Source of the DNA: Ampullaceana balthica
Lineage: Eukaryota; Mollusca; Gastropoda; Lymnaeidae
NCBI GenBank assembly: GCA_944989445.1
Contig: CALYLW010001414.1
Span: 22,501-86,500, forward strand
Length of the DNA stretch: 64,000 nucleotides
Direction: 5' to 3'
Shown here: one piece after another, positions 1-11,461 of the stretch
Position numbering within the stretch: position 1 is the stretch's first letter
How the letters are laid out: every line of letters begins with the position of its first letter
Notes under the pieces: model-generated
Told to the model about the DNA's origin: nothing
Databases searched by the model: none
Seen by the model: only the letters and a program-made list of their open reading frames with translations
Translations under genes and position numbers: made by a program

Positions 1-1383
1 ATAACAGACCACATTTTCATATTCAGATTATGATAATTTAAATGACTAAATAGGGATTGTAAATGTATTTGTCCAACTTTTAAGAAGTAAGAGTGTCTCA
101 AATTTTAACACAGTGGAAACCAAAAGCTTTCCACCCAGTTTAGAGTTAAATGCTTGACGGAAATTAATATTCCTACATTTTCAACTTTCATTTTTTCATA
201 TTTCTCTGGATGCACCATTGGGCTTCCATTAGGCATGACTCTGTGTTTAAAGGCATGAAATGGTTTTCTCAGTTGTTACCTAGCACATGGTTCACTCATT
301 TATTGGATGTGCCTCTGTTGTAGTCAGTCTCAAGTTCCTAAACCAAAACCTCCCAAATTTCTAGAATTCAATTGTTCAAAGTTCAATCTGTAATATTTGA
401 TTTATTTCATTTGTTCCAGAAGACTTTTGCTGTTTTCTTTAAAATATGTTTTTTTGGTGTTTATTTAACAACTAGGTTATCAATTGTTGTCCCTTTGTGT
501 AATCGTCATTAATAGGATGGAGAACTCTTCATATGCACCATCATAACTTATTAAAGACACTGTAAAATCCATAGTTAAATAGAAATCATGATTATTCATT
601 TGTATATTTCAGTTAGAAGAATGGATGGTACATGGTACATTAGTCAACCAATTTTCATATGATCAACTTAGATGCAAATAAAATTAAATAGTAGATTTTG
701 AAATTATTTTTAACCTTCATATTAACAAATGATACTGGTCCAGTGTAAAATATTTGGTCTTTTAAGATGTGTGTCCTAATAATAATAATTATTAATGTCA
801 AAGTTGAAAACAAATTTCATTACTTATTTGTGCAAAATCTACTTGTTAAATGAAAGAAAAACTTTGTAAAAAATAGTGCCATTATTTATTTGCATTTATT
901 GCAGTCCAAGTGTCAGATTAATGAGTAAAATAAAAATATTCCAACTGTAATATCTGCTTAACTCACGGCATCTGTCAGTTAATAATTTGGGGGACAATGA
1001 TATACATCTACAATGTTGGCATGTTTTTTTAAATATTCTTTTCAGCTGTTTTTATATTGTACTTTAAACCAGTTTTTTAAGGAAGGATAAATTTATTTAT
1101 GCTGAAGAAAATATGCTATTAATTTTACTTCGATAAACATGCAAATACTGAACACAGGTATATTTGTATTAGTTTGTATTCTCAATATAATTTATTATAA
1201 TTCACACTTTACTTTCATTATTTTAATTTAACATTTAGAAAACATGTAAAATAAGTTTATGATTGCCACACATTTCATGTCAAAATATTTGTCTAGATGT
1301 TATAAATATATTTATTGAGAATTAAATCCCAAGAGAAATAATTGTTGAAATTGTGGTTAGTGAAATTTTTTTTTAATAACTAG
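1..1383. other. Intronic AT-rich DNA, no gene seen
   Basis: No convincing exon, RNA gene or transposon is visible. The stretch lies upstream of the first recognisable kinesin exon and is most simply an intron of that gene, because the exon at 1384 begins in mid-codon (two bases complete a split codon). Confidence 0.5.
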
Positions 1384-1502
1384 CCACACCGAAGCTTCTG
1401 CTCAGTCCACTGTCATCAGCTGGCAAGGCTATGGTCAAGCCAATGAGAACCTTGCTTGAAGAGCAACAGAGTCGACCGCTACTGACCAAAGATACAGCTG
1501 AG
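1384..1502 (+). CDS. KIF13B: KIF13-like exon A (tail linker)
   Basis: The exon follows a T-rich tract ending TAACTAG and is closed by a GAG|GTAATA donor. After two bases that complete a split codon it reads 39 codons in phase 0, including [20 protein letters not shown] and a Gln/Glu-rich end. The other frames stop quickly. The next exon also begins in phase 0. Confidence 0.75.
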
Positions 1503-4500
1503 GTAATATTGTGTCTCACAATCATGAATACAAGTTTTTTCCTTGTTGACCGTGTCCATTGGCTGCAACTCAAACAAGTTTTATGTTTACATTAGAACAT
1601 TGGGCAACAAAAACATGGGGGTCAGCTACTGAGCATTATGTGGTGTTTACTAGATTCAGTATAACTTAGACAACCTCCAGCCAACATTAAATGTAATATT
1701 TGTTTTCTTAGGTTAATAGAGCCAGTAATGACAATATCAGGGTAATAGAACCAGTGGCGTCACTAGGGGGGCGGGGGGGGCCGTCCCGGGTGACACCCAT
1801 CAGGGGGTGACACCCGAGCCTAAAATTTTACTGTGTACGATTTTATGTCAGAAAACAAAAGATGACAAATTTTTTAATCTAGAAAGAAATTAAGAAATAC
1901 AATGAAATACGTTAAACGCGAAAATACTTACTAAAAAAAAGATCAGTTAACTTGCAATAATAAAACAGTCCCAACACACGAACAACATTAAAACAAATTA
2001 GGAAGAAAAGAAAAGAAATAGTCGCAGCAGGTAGATCTTTAAAGAAGGATGGAATGAAAGAGGCAATGTCTTCTGTGTTAAAAGATATAAAGCCATTTGG
2101 GCTTGGACACACCGACAGCATGAACGAATCCCACCTCACGACTCCCTCCACCACAGTGGGGTGGGGGGAATACGATTTTTATCACCACAAAATCTAAAGA
2201 TGGGTTTTCTTTGTTGATGTTTTTCTTGAGGAAAATTATGATTTCAATGCCTTTGAGTTAATTTTTGTTATATATATTTATTAAAGGCGTGAAAGCATAG
2301 ATATGCATGTTTATGTACAGGTAGTCCTCCGGTTACGACAGCCCCATCTCGACTTACGCTGTTTAGTGCTTACGAACGCGCCCCCGTAAAGAATAGTATT
2401 ACTCGTTATTCCGAATTTTAAAAAAAAATTTCCATGGGGTAACGAATTCTTTTCTCTATTTGAAATAACAAAAATTATTGAAAAATATGTATGATTATTA
2501 TTTCAACCTACAACTTTCATTTGCGAATTTTTCAAATGGCGAAGTTTTCAATCAAGTCAATAAAGTTGAGTAAGCTTACAAGTTCCTTTTCAATGCTCAT
2601 TAGAGACAGCATATTCAGCCTTTTTCGTCCCATGCAAATTCTAACTCATTATATATTCTTTTCAACTTTGAAAAGGATCGCTATCAGCTGCAGTTTGATG
2701 TTATCATCGAAAGATAGATGCGAAGTGTGATGTGTACATTTTGTAAAGGACTGTGTGAAATATAGCTCATTCAAAAGCAGCAAAAATTTTAGCTCTGTGC
2801 AAGTTTTTTGAGTTTCGCTTTGTGCTAATTCCTTTTCCTTACCCTGAGCCAGGGGCTGGACAATAACTTTTTTAAGAGTTCTGAAAATTGGACTAATTCT
2901 GAAGGTAAGCAGTCTTCGAAATCACTCATGAACCTACATGTGGAAGAAAATCAGAAGCCCCAAGCCTAGTGCTCTTTATGGGTCTTCCCGGAAGACCCCC
3001 TTAGCCATCTGGCCACCAAAGGGACGTAACAGCTGAGGACCACAAAAAAGCGGTCGCTTCTGAAGCGGCCACCTGGGCATCCAGGACATACAGTCGAAGA
3101 TGCCTCCCACTAAGTTGCCCTCACAGGGAGGTGGTGGAATTTCCTACTACGACACGCTACCACTTTGGCGCCATCCCGGCAAAGCACATGGGTCTCCATG
3201 GTTAGGACCACCGCAGACCGGGGGATCATCAAAGACCTACCTAGGGTGCAACCCCCACTGGAAGGTTTCCTCAGAGCTGGCGTCCAATGCGTTCTTCGCG
3301 GCACTTTTTGCTAATCCGTACTGGCACTCCTGGCCCTAAACCGGCACCGCTCGATGGCGTTGCTAGTAAATTGAGGGGGACGAAACGGTTGCCTCGGATT
3401 TACCCGACCCCTTCTTCTAAATCACTTGAATGTTCTTCCATTAACTTCGCTGCTGCCCATCGGGTGGCGAAAGTGCTGAGCTCAGTTAGGTTTGTAAGAA
3501 AGCCAAATTTCTCATGGATGTATTTATATGCACCTAACCAATGTTGTAGGGCTTAAGAAATGTTTGTCAATGATTACCAGAAATACCTCAATCTTGAATT
3601 TTTGTCTCCAGGAGAATACTGTTTTTGTGATGTCCCTTTATCAAACTGACGCTTTCTTTTTTGTTTGATAGTATTGAAGATTGTTTACACTGTTTTTACC
3701 ACAGACTTTTCCTTTCGTTTGTCTTCATAGGAATAAAATTAAGAATGCTATTTTTTAACAAACTCAATGAGAGACTTCCTTTCTAAAATTGTTTCCCAAA
3801 TTTCAAGTAAAATAGCGACTTCCAGTTGTTCAATTTCCTTTAGAAATCCTTCTTCTTCAAGTCGGCAGTCACGTGGCTGAGTTTCATTCGTTGCTAATTC
3901 TTCCAGTGCTGCGATATTCTCATGGTATGAGTTATTAACAGACCTTACAGCATAATGTCAGGCTGACCATCTTGTGTCAGACAAGGCTTTGTTAGCATGT
4001 ATCAATTTCATATGTTTTTGAAGTACCTGTCAACGATGAGTAGATGCAACAAGTTGGGTATAAAGATTTTGCAGAAGACAAAAAAATCTGACCGCAGTAG
4101 GACAACCTGCTGCTCTTTTCCCAACCAAATTAAAGGGATGAGCTGTGCATGGCACATAATGAGCTACAATGCACTTCTCACGAAGAATAGCCTGGTTTCC
4201 GTTATACTTCCTACTTATTTGCAGCATTGCCGTATGACTGTCCAAGGCATTTTCAGGGATTCGTACAAACATAATGGCCTGCGTCTTTATTATACACTAT
4301 AATTCATAAAAAGTTTGGGGGCCCTTAAATTATTGGGGGCTTTAGCCCGTTCAGCACCCCCCCCCTTTTAATCCGCAATAGGGGGGAGGTCACGCATCTG
4401 TGACGATGTGGTACTAGAAGGGGGTGTTTAAGAAATGTGACGTCACATCAAAAACGCGAAACTTTAAATAAAAGTTCCACTTAAATATTTGATTGTTTAC

Positions 4501-7500
4501 CATTTATTTAATTACGTTTTCAATGACTTCACGCGTTTTACGATATTACAGTGCAGACTTACCCTAAATACATATTTAAATGACAAAAAAATAATTTGCA
4601 ACATGCTAATTTTTATTGAGAAAATACGGCTTGGAGGAGGGGTGTCAAAGCTTTGTGACGTCATATCGTAAAAAAGGGGTGAGGTCTAAGTTTTTGTGAC
4701 AAAGTATGACGCTGGGGGAGGGTTGGGTAAAAATCGGCAACCTCGCGTGACGTCATTTATGGACAGCCCCTTCAGTCGTGAAGGGGTGACACCATGAGCT
4801 ACCGCCCCGGGTGACACCAACCCTAGTGACGCCTCTGAATAGAACCAGTAATGACAATATTAGGGTAATAGAACCAGTAATGACAATATTAGGGTAATAG
4901 AACCAGTAATGACAATATTAGGGTAATAGAACCAGTAATGACAATATTAGGGTAATAGAACCAGTAATGACAATATTAGGGTAATAAAACCAGTAGTGAC
5001 AATATTAGGGTAATAGAACCAGTAATGACAATATTAGGGTAATAGAACCAGTAATGACAATATTAGGGTAATAGAACCAGTAATGACAATATTAGGGTAA
5101 TAGAACCAGTAATGACAATATTAGGGTAATAGAACCAGTAATGACAATATTAGGGTAATAGAACCAGTAATGACAATATTAGGGTAATAGAACCAGTAAT
5201 GACAATATTAGGGTAATAGAACCAGTAATGACAATATTAGGGTAATAGAACCAGTAATGACAATATTAGGGTAATAGAACCAGTAATGACAATATTAGGG
5301 TAATAGAACCAGTAATGACAATATTAGGGTAATAGAACCAGTAATGACAATATTAGGGTAATAGAACCAGTAATGACAATATTAGGGTAATAGAACCAGT
5401 AATGACAATATTAGGGTAATAGAACCAGTAATGACAATATTAGGGTAATAGAACCAGTAATGACAATATTAGGGTAATAGAACCAGTAATGACAATATTA
5501 GGGTAATAGAACCAGTAATGACAATACTAGGGTAATAGAACCAGTAATGACAATATTAGGGTAATAGAACCAGTAATGACAATATTAGGGTAATAGAACC
5601 AGTAATGACAATATTAGGGTAATAGAACCAGTAATGACAATATTAGGGTAATAGAACCAGTAATGACAATATTAGGGTAATAGAACCAGTAATGACAATA
5701 TTAGGGTAATAGAACCAGTAATGACAATATTAGGGTAATAGAATCAGTAATGACAATATTAGGGTAATAGAACCAGTAATGACAATATTAGGGTAATAGA
5801 ACCAGTAATGACAATATTAGGGTAATAGAACCAGTAATGACAATATTAGGGTAATAGAACCAGTAATGACAATATTAGGGTAATAGAACCAGTAATGACA
5901 ATATTAGGGTAATAGAACCAGTAATGACAATATTAGGGTAATAGAACCAGTAATGACAATATTAGGGTAATAGAACCAGTAATGACAAAATTAGGGTAAT
6001 AGAACCAGTAATGACAATATTAGGGTAATAGAACCAGTAATGACAATATTAGGGTAATAGAACCAGTAATGACAATATTAGGGTAATAGAACCAGTAATG
6101 ACAATATTAGGGTAATAGAACCAGTAATGACAATATTAGGGTAATAGAACCAGTAATGACAATATTAGGGTAATAGAACCAGTAATGACAATATCAGGGT
6201 AATAGAACCAGTAATGACAATATCAGGGTAATAGAACCAGTAATGACAATATTAGGGTAATAGAACCAGTAATGAAATATTATGGTAATAGAACCAGTAA
6301 TGACAATATTAGGGTAATAGAACCAGTAATGACAATATTAGGGTAATAGAACCAGTAATGACAATATTAGGGTAAAAGAACCAGTAATGACAATATTAGG
6401 GTAATAGAACCAGTAATGACAATATCAGGGTAATAGAACCAGTAATGACAATATTAGGGTAATAGAACCAGTAATGAAATATTATGGTAATAGAACCAGT
6501 AATGACAATATTAGGGTAATAGAACCAGTAATGACAATATTAGGGTAATAGAACCAGTAATGACAATATTAGGGTAAAAGAACCAGTAATGACAATATTA
6601 GGGTAATAGAACCAGTAATGACAATATTAGGGTAATAGAACCAGTAATGACAAAATAAGGATAATAGAACCAGTAATGACAAAATAAGGATAATAGAAAC
6701 AGTAATGACAATATTAGGGTAATAGAACCAGTAATGACAATATTAGGGTAATAGAACCAGTAATGACAATATGATTGGCCACCATTTTTTAAGCACAATA
6801 TTGAGACCAATGATGAAACAAGTATTAAATACAATATTTTATCTATTAGCCTCTCAGACATTACGATTGTGTAGACAAGAAGACAGTAAATATTTGTTCA
6901 ACTTTATTTATCAACAACCTCTAAAGGGATGTGATGATGAAGACAGTGTCGCCGTGCAAAAAACTGCGGCCCGCAGGAAGTTGGACCAAGATCCTGACTC
7001 CCGAAGTTTGGATTCTGACGACTACCAAGACTATGAGTCGTACCAGTCCCAGCAGAGTGCCAAGGGAGGCAAGCAAACTGCTAACATGACACCTTCCTCC
7101 ACGGCTGAAAGCATAGCAGAGGCTCATGGGAAGGGTAAGTCATATTTGTATTATATCAATATATTTTGTAAGAACTGAAGTTAAACACTTTTATTTTAAT
7201 TATATATATTGCATTGAATGTTTTTAAAATATATTTGTATCGTAGGGGCCCTCTGTATTTATGTTACTTGTTACTAACATTACACAAGTTCCCGCATGTA
7301 TTTTTCTCTCACCCACATTTTATTTTTATTTAAATTTCTTTCCCTCAGATTTAGTTACATCAATAATTACATCTTTAAATAATGAAAAAATAATATTACA
7401 CACCTAAACCTCATTAAAGGAACATTAAATTATATGGCTCATGTATTGTAACATAATTTTGTACTTTAACATAAGTTTGTATTGTAACATACATTTGTAC

Positions 7501-10500
7501 TGTAACATACATTTGTTCTGTAACATACATTTGTACTGTAACATACATTTGTACTGTAACAGACATTTGTACTGTAACATACATTTGTACTATAACATAC
7601 ATTTGTACTGTAACATACATTTGTACTGTAACATACATTTGTACTGTAACATACATTTGTACTGTAACATACATTTGTACTATAACATACATTTGTACTG
7701 TAACATACATTTGTACTATAACATACATTTGTACTGTAACATACATTTGTACTGTAACATACATTTGTACTGTAACATAGATAGGGACATGGTACTTTGA
7801 GAATAATGTATTTTAATAAGACTGCCACCTCCACCCCCAAAGCCATCAAGAGATTGGTTTGCCAGGTTTGGATTAGGCAATGTCACATTTGGAAGACGAT
7901 ATTATTTTTGTCAGACGACACATACGTAATTTCTCAATAATAACGTATCATCTGTTATTTCATAAAATTATTTTACACTTTGTAAACAGACGGTTGGGGT
8001 GTTTAATTGTTAGACTTATGTCCTAGTCCTGTACGTCCTAGTCCTCTAATAATGGATCTCTCTTGTTAGACTTATGTCCTAGTCCTCTAGTAATGGATCT
8101 CTCTTGTTAGTGTTAGACTTATGTCCTAGTCCTCTAGTAATGGATCTCTCTTGTTAGACTTATGTCCTAATCCTCTAGTAATGGATCTCTCTTGTTAGAC
8201 TTATGTCCTTGTCCTGTATGTCCTAGTCCTGTAGTAATGGATCTCTCTTGTTAGATTTATGTCCTAGTCCTCTAGTAATGGATCTCTCTTGTTAGACTTA
8301 TGTCCTAGTCCTGTAGTAATGGATCTCTCTTGTTAGATGTATGTCCTTGTCCTGTATGTCCTAGTCCTCTAGTAATGGATCTCTCTTGTTAGACTTATGT
8401 CCTAGTCCTCTAGTAATGGATCTCTCTTGTTAGACGTATGTCCTAGTTCTGTATGTCCTAGTCCTCTAGTAATGGATCTCTCTTGTTAGACTTATGTCCT
8501 AGTCCTCTAGTAATGGATCTCTCTTGTTAGACTTATGTCCTAGTCCTGTATGTCCTAGTCCTCTAGTAATGGATCTCTCTTGATAGACTTATGTCCTAGT
8601 CCTGTAGTAATGGATCTCTCTTGTTAGACTTATGTCCTAGTCCTCTAGTAATGGATCTCTCTTGTTAGACTTATGACCTAGTTCTGTATGTCCTAGTCCT
8701 CTAGTAATGGATATCTCTTGTTAGACTTATGTCCTAGTCCTGTATGTCCTAGTCCTCTAGTAATGGATCTCTCTTGATAGACTTATGTCCTAGTCCTCTA
8801 GTAATGGATCTCTCTTGTTAGACTTATGTCCTAGTCCTCTAGTAATGGATCTTATTTCCTTCAGGCTACACTCCCAGTATGACATCCAGTGGATATGGCT
8901 CCCAGGCGGTCTCAACCTTGACCCTGTCATCCGAAGACTCTGCCAGTATCAAGAGCATTGAAGAAAACACTGACAACCACCGCCATCCTGGTAAACAAAA
9001 CGGCAGTGACCACAGTGGTGACCACAGCATTGACCACAGTGGAGACAGCGAGGAAGACTGCAGCAACAGAGGCGAGGAAGACCCGGATGTAACTCTTGAC
9101 GATGACGTGAGTGCTGCAAACAGCAGTCTGGAGGATTTGAAGAAGGCGCAGCTTCTTGAGAGGTCCAACATGTTTAAATCAGATTATCCTGAAACATCGG
9201 AGAGCTTTGACGAGGTTTCATCTTTCCCTCCATCTTGTCCTCCTATTTCGACTTCCTTCTCATCCGATAACAAGGATGAGACCGCGGAAGACGGGAGCAC
9301 GGGTCCAGAGGTCGATGAAGATGATCTGACCATAGTGGAGGCGTTAGAGGAGAATAAAATGAGCGGCCCATGTGAGGGGGACAGTGACCCATACAGTGTC
9401 AACGCCACGGAGGAGCTCGAGAAGTTACGGGAGGAGGATGAGGAGGATGATGATGACGCAGAAGTCGCCAACACGATAAAAGCGTCTGAGCCATCGGTGA
9501 AGCCTCACACTCCAATAATCGTGACGCCGCACACTGTGCAGAAGCCGTCGCCTGAAACCAAAGCCCTGAGCCACATCAAACCGGCCCCGGCCACTAATCT
9601 CATCAATGTTGCCGTCATTGACGGAAAACATATGAGTGGGAAGAACACTGTCATCAGAACCTCCCCCAATCCAATGTTGAGCAAGGGAGAGAAGATACTT
9701 CCTGACAAGGCAGACAAGAAAATGTCTGCTGGCGGCAAAAGAAAAGTATCTGGAATGGGTACCCGACCTCGTTCTATGATCGTGTCCCCACAAGCTGAGA
9801 TGATGACCAGAGCCTGGCAGGAGGACAGCAGTGTCCAGATGAACAGCTCAGAAGAGCATCTGTCAGGTTTGTTCATCTTTTGTTGGATGTTCATCTGTCA
9901 GATTTGTTCATATTTTGTTGAATGTTCATCTGTCAGATTTGTTCATATTTTGTTGGATGTTCATCTGTCAGATTTGTTCATATTTTGTTGAATGTTCATC
10001 TGTCAGATTTGTTCATATTTTGTTGGATGTTCATCTGTCAGATTTGTTCATATTTTGTTGGATGTTCATCTGTCAGATTTGTTCATATTTTGTTGGATGT
10101 TCATCTGTCAGATTTGTTCATATTTTGTTGGATGTTCATCTGTCAAGTTTGTTCATATTTTGTTGGATGTTCATCTGTCAGATTTGTTCATATTTTGTTG
10201 GATGTTCTAGTGACACTTTCTAGAGAATGTCACATTGAAAGTCACTCAGTTTTCTGTTTACTTCTTTGATTTTAATACCAAATAATCATGTTTTGTTTTA
10301 TACCTGTCAGTATCAGCCATAAATTATATTTGATAGAAAATAATCATGTTTTGTTTTATACCTGTCTGTATCAGCTATAAATTATATTTGATAGAAAATA
10401 ATACTGTTTTGTTTTGTTTAATGGTCAGTATCAGCTATAAATTATAATAAACCAATACATTTTTTCAATATTTTTCTTAAGTTTTGTCATGTTTGCTTTA

Positions 10501-11461
10501 ATCCAACAGTTTGTGACGAGACGATGAGTGAATGTTCATTTGGCAGCCGGGCTGATCTCGACAGACTCCATGAAGGTCCAGTACCGTCCTGGATACAAGA
10601 TGGTGAGAATGTCAGCGTGACCTCATCCCGTGGTTTCCCCAAGACTGGGACAGTGCGGTTTGTTGGCACCGTCCAGTTTGCCAACGGTGTGTGGGTTGGT
10701 GTTGAGTTGGACCAACCAGAAGGTAAACAGAAACAAACATTAGTTAGAAACATAGCAGTTTGCTTCAAGTCCATTTAGTTGTTACAAACATTAGTTAGAA
10801 ACATAGCAGTTTGCTTCAAGTCCATTTAGTTTCTTACAAACATTAGTTAGAAATATTTGTGAACTGTAGTAAAAAAAAATCGTTTTTTTTATATAATAAT
10901 TTTTAACAAGTTTGTAATTATACACATACTATTAAATATGAATTCTGTTCTTTTTACAAAATTGAGTTCAATATACATCTAAACTGATTTATTATTTTTA
11001 ACTTATATTTTTAATCATTTTAAAACTTATCTGTTGTTACAATGTAAACATTTTTTTAAATTTAACACTCATAAATTTTGCACTTATTTAAATGTTGTTT
11101 TTGTGTTTCAACTTGTCTGCTATAGTTTGTGTTCAAAATTGAGAAAATAATATTTTATAATATTGATCTGAAAGTTATATATTTTCATTGAAATATTGCT
11201 GGCTTTTTATTTTCAGGTAAAAATGATGGAGCCGTGAAAGCCATTCGATACTTTCAATGTCGACCTCGACACGGAGTGTTTGTGCGTCCTGATAAGTTGG
11301 TCTGGGACAAAAAGAGGAAAAACTCTCAGAAAGGAGTTAATCCTTTTAATCGCCGAAGCTTGCCAGCACTAGGTGGATCTTTGACAAATTTAACAGGGGG
11401 AGGCAACTCAGGAGGATCCTACATGAAGTCCACAACATCGAGTAGCTTAAAGAAAAAGTAG
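1384..11461 (+). CDS. KIF13B: Kinesin-3 family motor, KIF13B/Khc-73-like, C-terminal part (five exons)
   Basis: This is the 3' part of a kinesin-3 gene; motor, FHA and stalk exons lie before the window. Exons are 1384-1502, 6927-7134, 8865-9866, 10510-10722 and 11217-11461, joined in phases 0, 1, 1 and 1, giving 594 residues before the TAG stop. In order they encode a basic linker, a Ser/Asp/Tyr-rich stretch, a long acidic disordered tail with the motif [18 protein letters not shown], and a CAP-Gly domain with the GKNDG signature split across the last intron. A C-terminal CAP-Gly domain is known in vertebrate KIF13B and fly Khc-73 and is absent from KIF13A, hence the assignment. Family role: plus-end microtubule transport of membrane cargo and polarity complexes, with CAP-Gly binding tubulin tails or partner proteins. 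Introns carry a hAT element and several minisatellites; one array starts on the exon 3 donor. Confidence 0.9.
1709..1751 (+). repeat. Orphan copy of the 29-bp minisatellite, cut off by a hAT insertion
   Basis: About one and a half units of the array at 4838-6770 lie here (AGCCAGTAATGACAATATCA). The hAT element at 1752-4837 landed inside the array, so this is its left remnant. It ends with the 8-bp duplication AATAGAAC, repeated at 4838-4845. Confidence 0.85.
2314..2395 (+). other. Possible Tigger/pogo-like end inside the hAT element
   Basis: The stretch starting CAGGTAGTCCTCCGGTTACG, followed by more CGACTTACG-type sequence, resembles terminal repeats of Tigger/pogo DNA transposons. No opposite end or TA duplication was identified, so this is a resemblance only. 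Confidence 0.25.
2480..4300 (-). pseudogene. hAT transposase (ZMYM1/DUF4371-like), broken
   Basis: Reading the minus strand from about 4300 downwards gives a transposase of the ZMYM1-like hAT group: a segment with [20 protein letters not shown] and LVASTHRW, then LSDTRWSA followed by a stop, then an LEELATNE...[11 protein letters not shown] stretch, a YIHEKFGFL segment, and near 2550-2750 the C-terminal dimerisation region (hATC) ending in an RK-rich tail. Several stops and frame changes and a GC-rich insertion break it. In life it would cut and paste the element; here it cannot make protein. Confidence 0.75.
2960..3412. mobile_element. GC-rich insertion of unknown type inside the hAT transposase
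   Basis: This block is clearly richer in G and C than the surrounding AT-rich sequence and interrupts the transposase reading between its [12 protein letters not shown] and [13 protein letters not shown] segments. Short open frames occur on both strands but none is recognisable. It could be a SINE or the 5' part of a LINE. Boundaries are estimated from where transposase similarity stops. Confidence 0.45.
4370..4770. mobile_element. Degraded copy of the GGGGCCGTCC-type TIR element
   Basis: It shares GTGACGATGTG, AAATGTGACGTCACAT, TTCCACTTAAATATTTGATT-like sequence and the terminal ATTTATGGACAGCCCC with the intact copies at 40282-40631 and 41924-42346. The left terminal repeat is not clear, so the start is approximate. 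It is nested in the hAT element. Confidence 0.6.
4838..6770 (+). repeat. 29-bp minisatellite, about 66 copies, each with TTAGGG
   Basis: The unit is AGAACCAGTAATGACAATAT plus TAGGGTAAT. Copies are nearly identical; variants (ATACTAGGG, ATATCAGGG, AAATTAGGG, a one-base-shorter form) cluster towards the right end. The array lies in the KIF13-like intron between exons A and B. Open frames across it are by-products of the repeat. Confidence 0.97.
6927..7134 (+). CDS. KIF13B: KIF13-like exon B (Ser/Asp/Tyr-rich tail)
   Basis: The exon runs from an acceptor in CTCTAAAG to a strong donor AAGG|GTAAGT. It encodes [20 protein letters not shown], a [16 protein letters not shown] segment and [14 protein letters not shown]. 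Phase in is 0, matching exon A; phase out is 1, matching exon C (the junction makes Gly then [11 protein letters not shown]). The acceptor is the least certain point, since the frame is open further upstream. Confidence 0.8.
7450..7782 (+). repeat. 18-bp minisatellite in KIF13-like intron
   Basis: Unit ACATTTGTACTGTAACAT, about 18 copies, with a few TATAAC, GACATT and TTCTGT variants. Because 18 is a multiple of three, several frames on both strands stay open; they are not genes. Confidence 0.97.
8008..8850 (+). repeat. Minisatellite of about 41 bp, with longer variants, just before exon C
   Basis: Units consist of TTAGACTTATGTCCTAGTCC, TCTAGTAATGG and ATCTCTCTTG; longer units carry an extra GTATGTCCTAGTCC. 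The array stops about 15 bp before the acceptor of exon C. Each unit contains ATCTCTCTTGTTAG, which resembles a pyrimidine tract plus AG. Confidence 0.95.
8865..9866 (+). CDS. KIF13B: KIF13-like exon C (acidic, low-complexity tail)
   Basis: The exon follows TTATTTCCTTCAG and ends at TGTCAG|GTTTGT. It encodes 333 codons plus split codons at both ends: [20 protein letters not shown] near the start, a Ser-rich stretch, a run [11 protein letters not shown], a Pro/Thr-rich segment and a basic [20 protein letters not shown] stretch before the end. The chain is probably disordered. The frame stays open past the donor into a 35-bp repeat array, which can mislead gene finders into extending the exon. 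Confidence 0.88.
9857..10206 (+). repeat. 35-bp minisatellite that begins on the exon C splice donor
   Basis: Exactly ten units of 35 bp start inside exon C. The first unit contains the real donor CAG|GTTTGT. Eight later units read CAGATTTGT, which removes the GT, and one (from 10137) reads CAAGTTTGT. Confidence 0.95.
10280..10445 (+). repeat. Short tandem repeat of about 58-60 bp
   Basis: Nearly three copies of a unit beginning AATAATCATGTTTTGTTTTA and containing ATCAGCYATAAATTATA, in the intron before the CAP-Gly exons. The last copy is diverged. Confidence 0.85.
10510..10722 (+). CDS. KIF13B: KIF13-like exon D (first half of CAP-Gly)
   Basis: The acceptor TAATCCAACAG is followed by [20 protein letters not shown] and then the CAP-Gly fold: [17 protein letters not shown] and [12 protein letters not shown]. 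The donor GAAG|GTAAAC splits the glycine of the GKNDG motif. The phase matches exon E. Confidence 0.93.
10734..10855 (+). repeat. Tandem repeat of about 51 bp after exon D
   Basis: Two full copies and a partial third of ACAAACATTAGTTAGAAACA followed by TAGCAGTTTGCTTCAAGTCC. It begins about 11 bp after the splice donor. Confidence 0.9.
11217..11461 (+). CDS. KIF13B: KIF13-like terminal exon E (second half of CAP-Gly)
   Basis: After TTTTATTTTCAG the exon completes [15 protein letters not shown] and [13 protein letters not shown], the end of the CAP-Gly fold. A Ser/Gly-rich tail with a Lys-rich end precedes the TAG stop. The tail is short, so the CAP-Gly domain lies almost at the C-terminus, as in KIF13B and Khc-73. 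Confidence 0.94.

Larger units (their letters stand above)
1752..4837 (-). mobile_element. hAT transposon with perfect 8-bp target duplication (composite, inactive)
   Basis: Terminal inverted repeats are CAGTGGCGTCACTAGGG at the left and CCCTAGTGACGCCTCTG at the right. They are flanked by AATAGAAC on both sides (1744-1751 and 4838-4845), the 8-bp target duplication expected of hAT. The interior encodes a decayed transposase on the minus strand, and two later insertions are visible: a GC-rich block near 2960-3412 and a small TIR-type element near 4370-4770. The short element at 41621-41835 and the end at 18271 belong to the same family. Confidence 0.9.

Noticed and set aside
3110..3556. Short open frames in the GC-rich block
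   Set aside because: Overlapping frames on both strands with no family pattern; explained by high GC content and few stop codons.
7414..7849. Long open frames on both strands (MYVTVQ and YCNIHL repeats)
   Set aside because: Produced by an 18-bp tandem repeat whose period is a multiple of three; no other coding evidence.
9915..10269. Cys-rich repeat frames ([11 protein letters not shown]...)
   Set aside because: All frames of the 35-bp array after the kinesin donor; the real exon ends at 9866.
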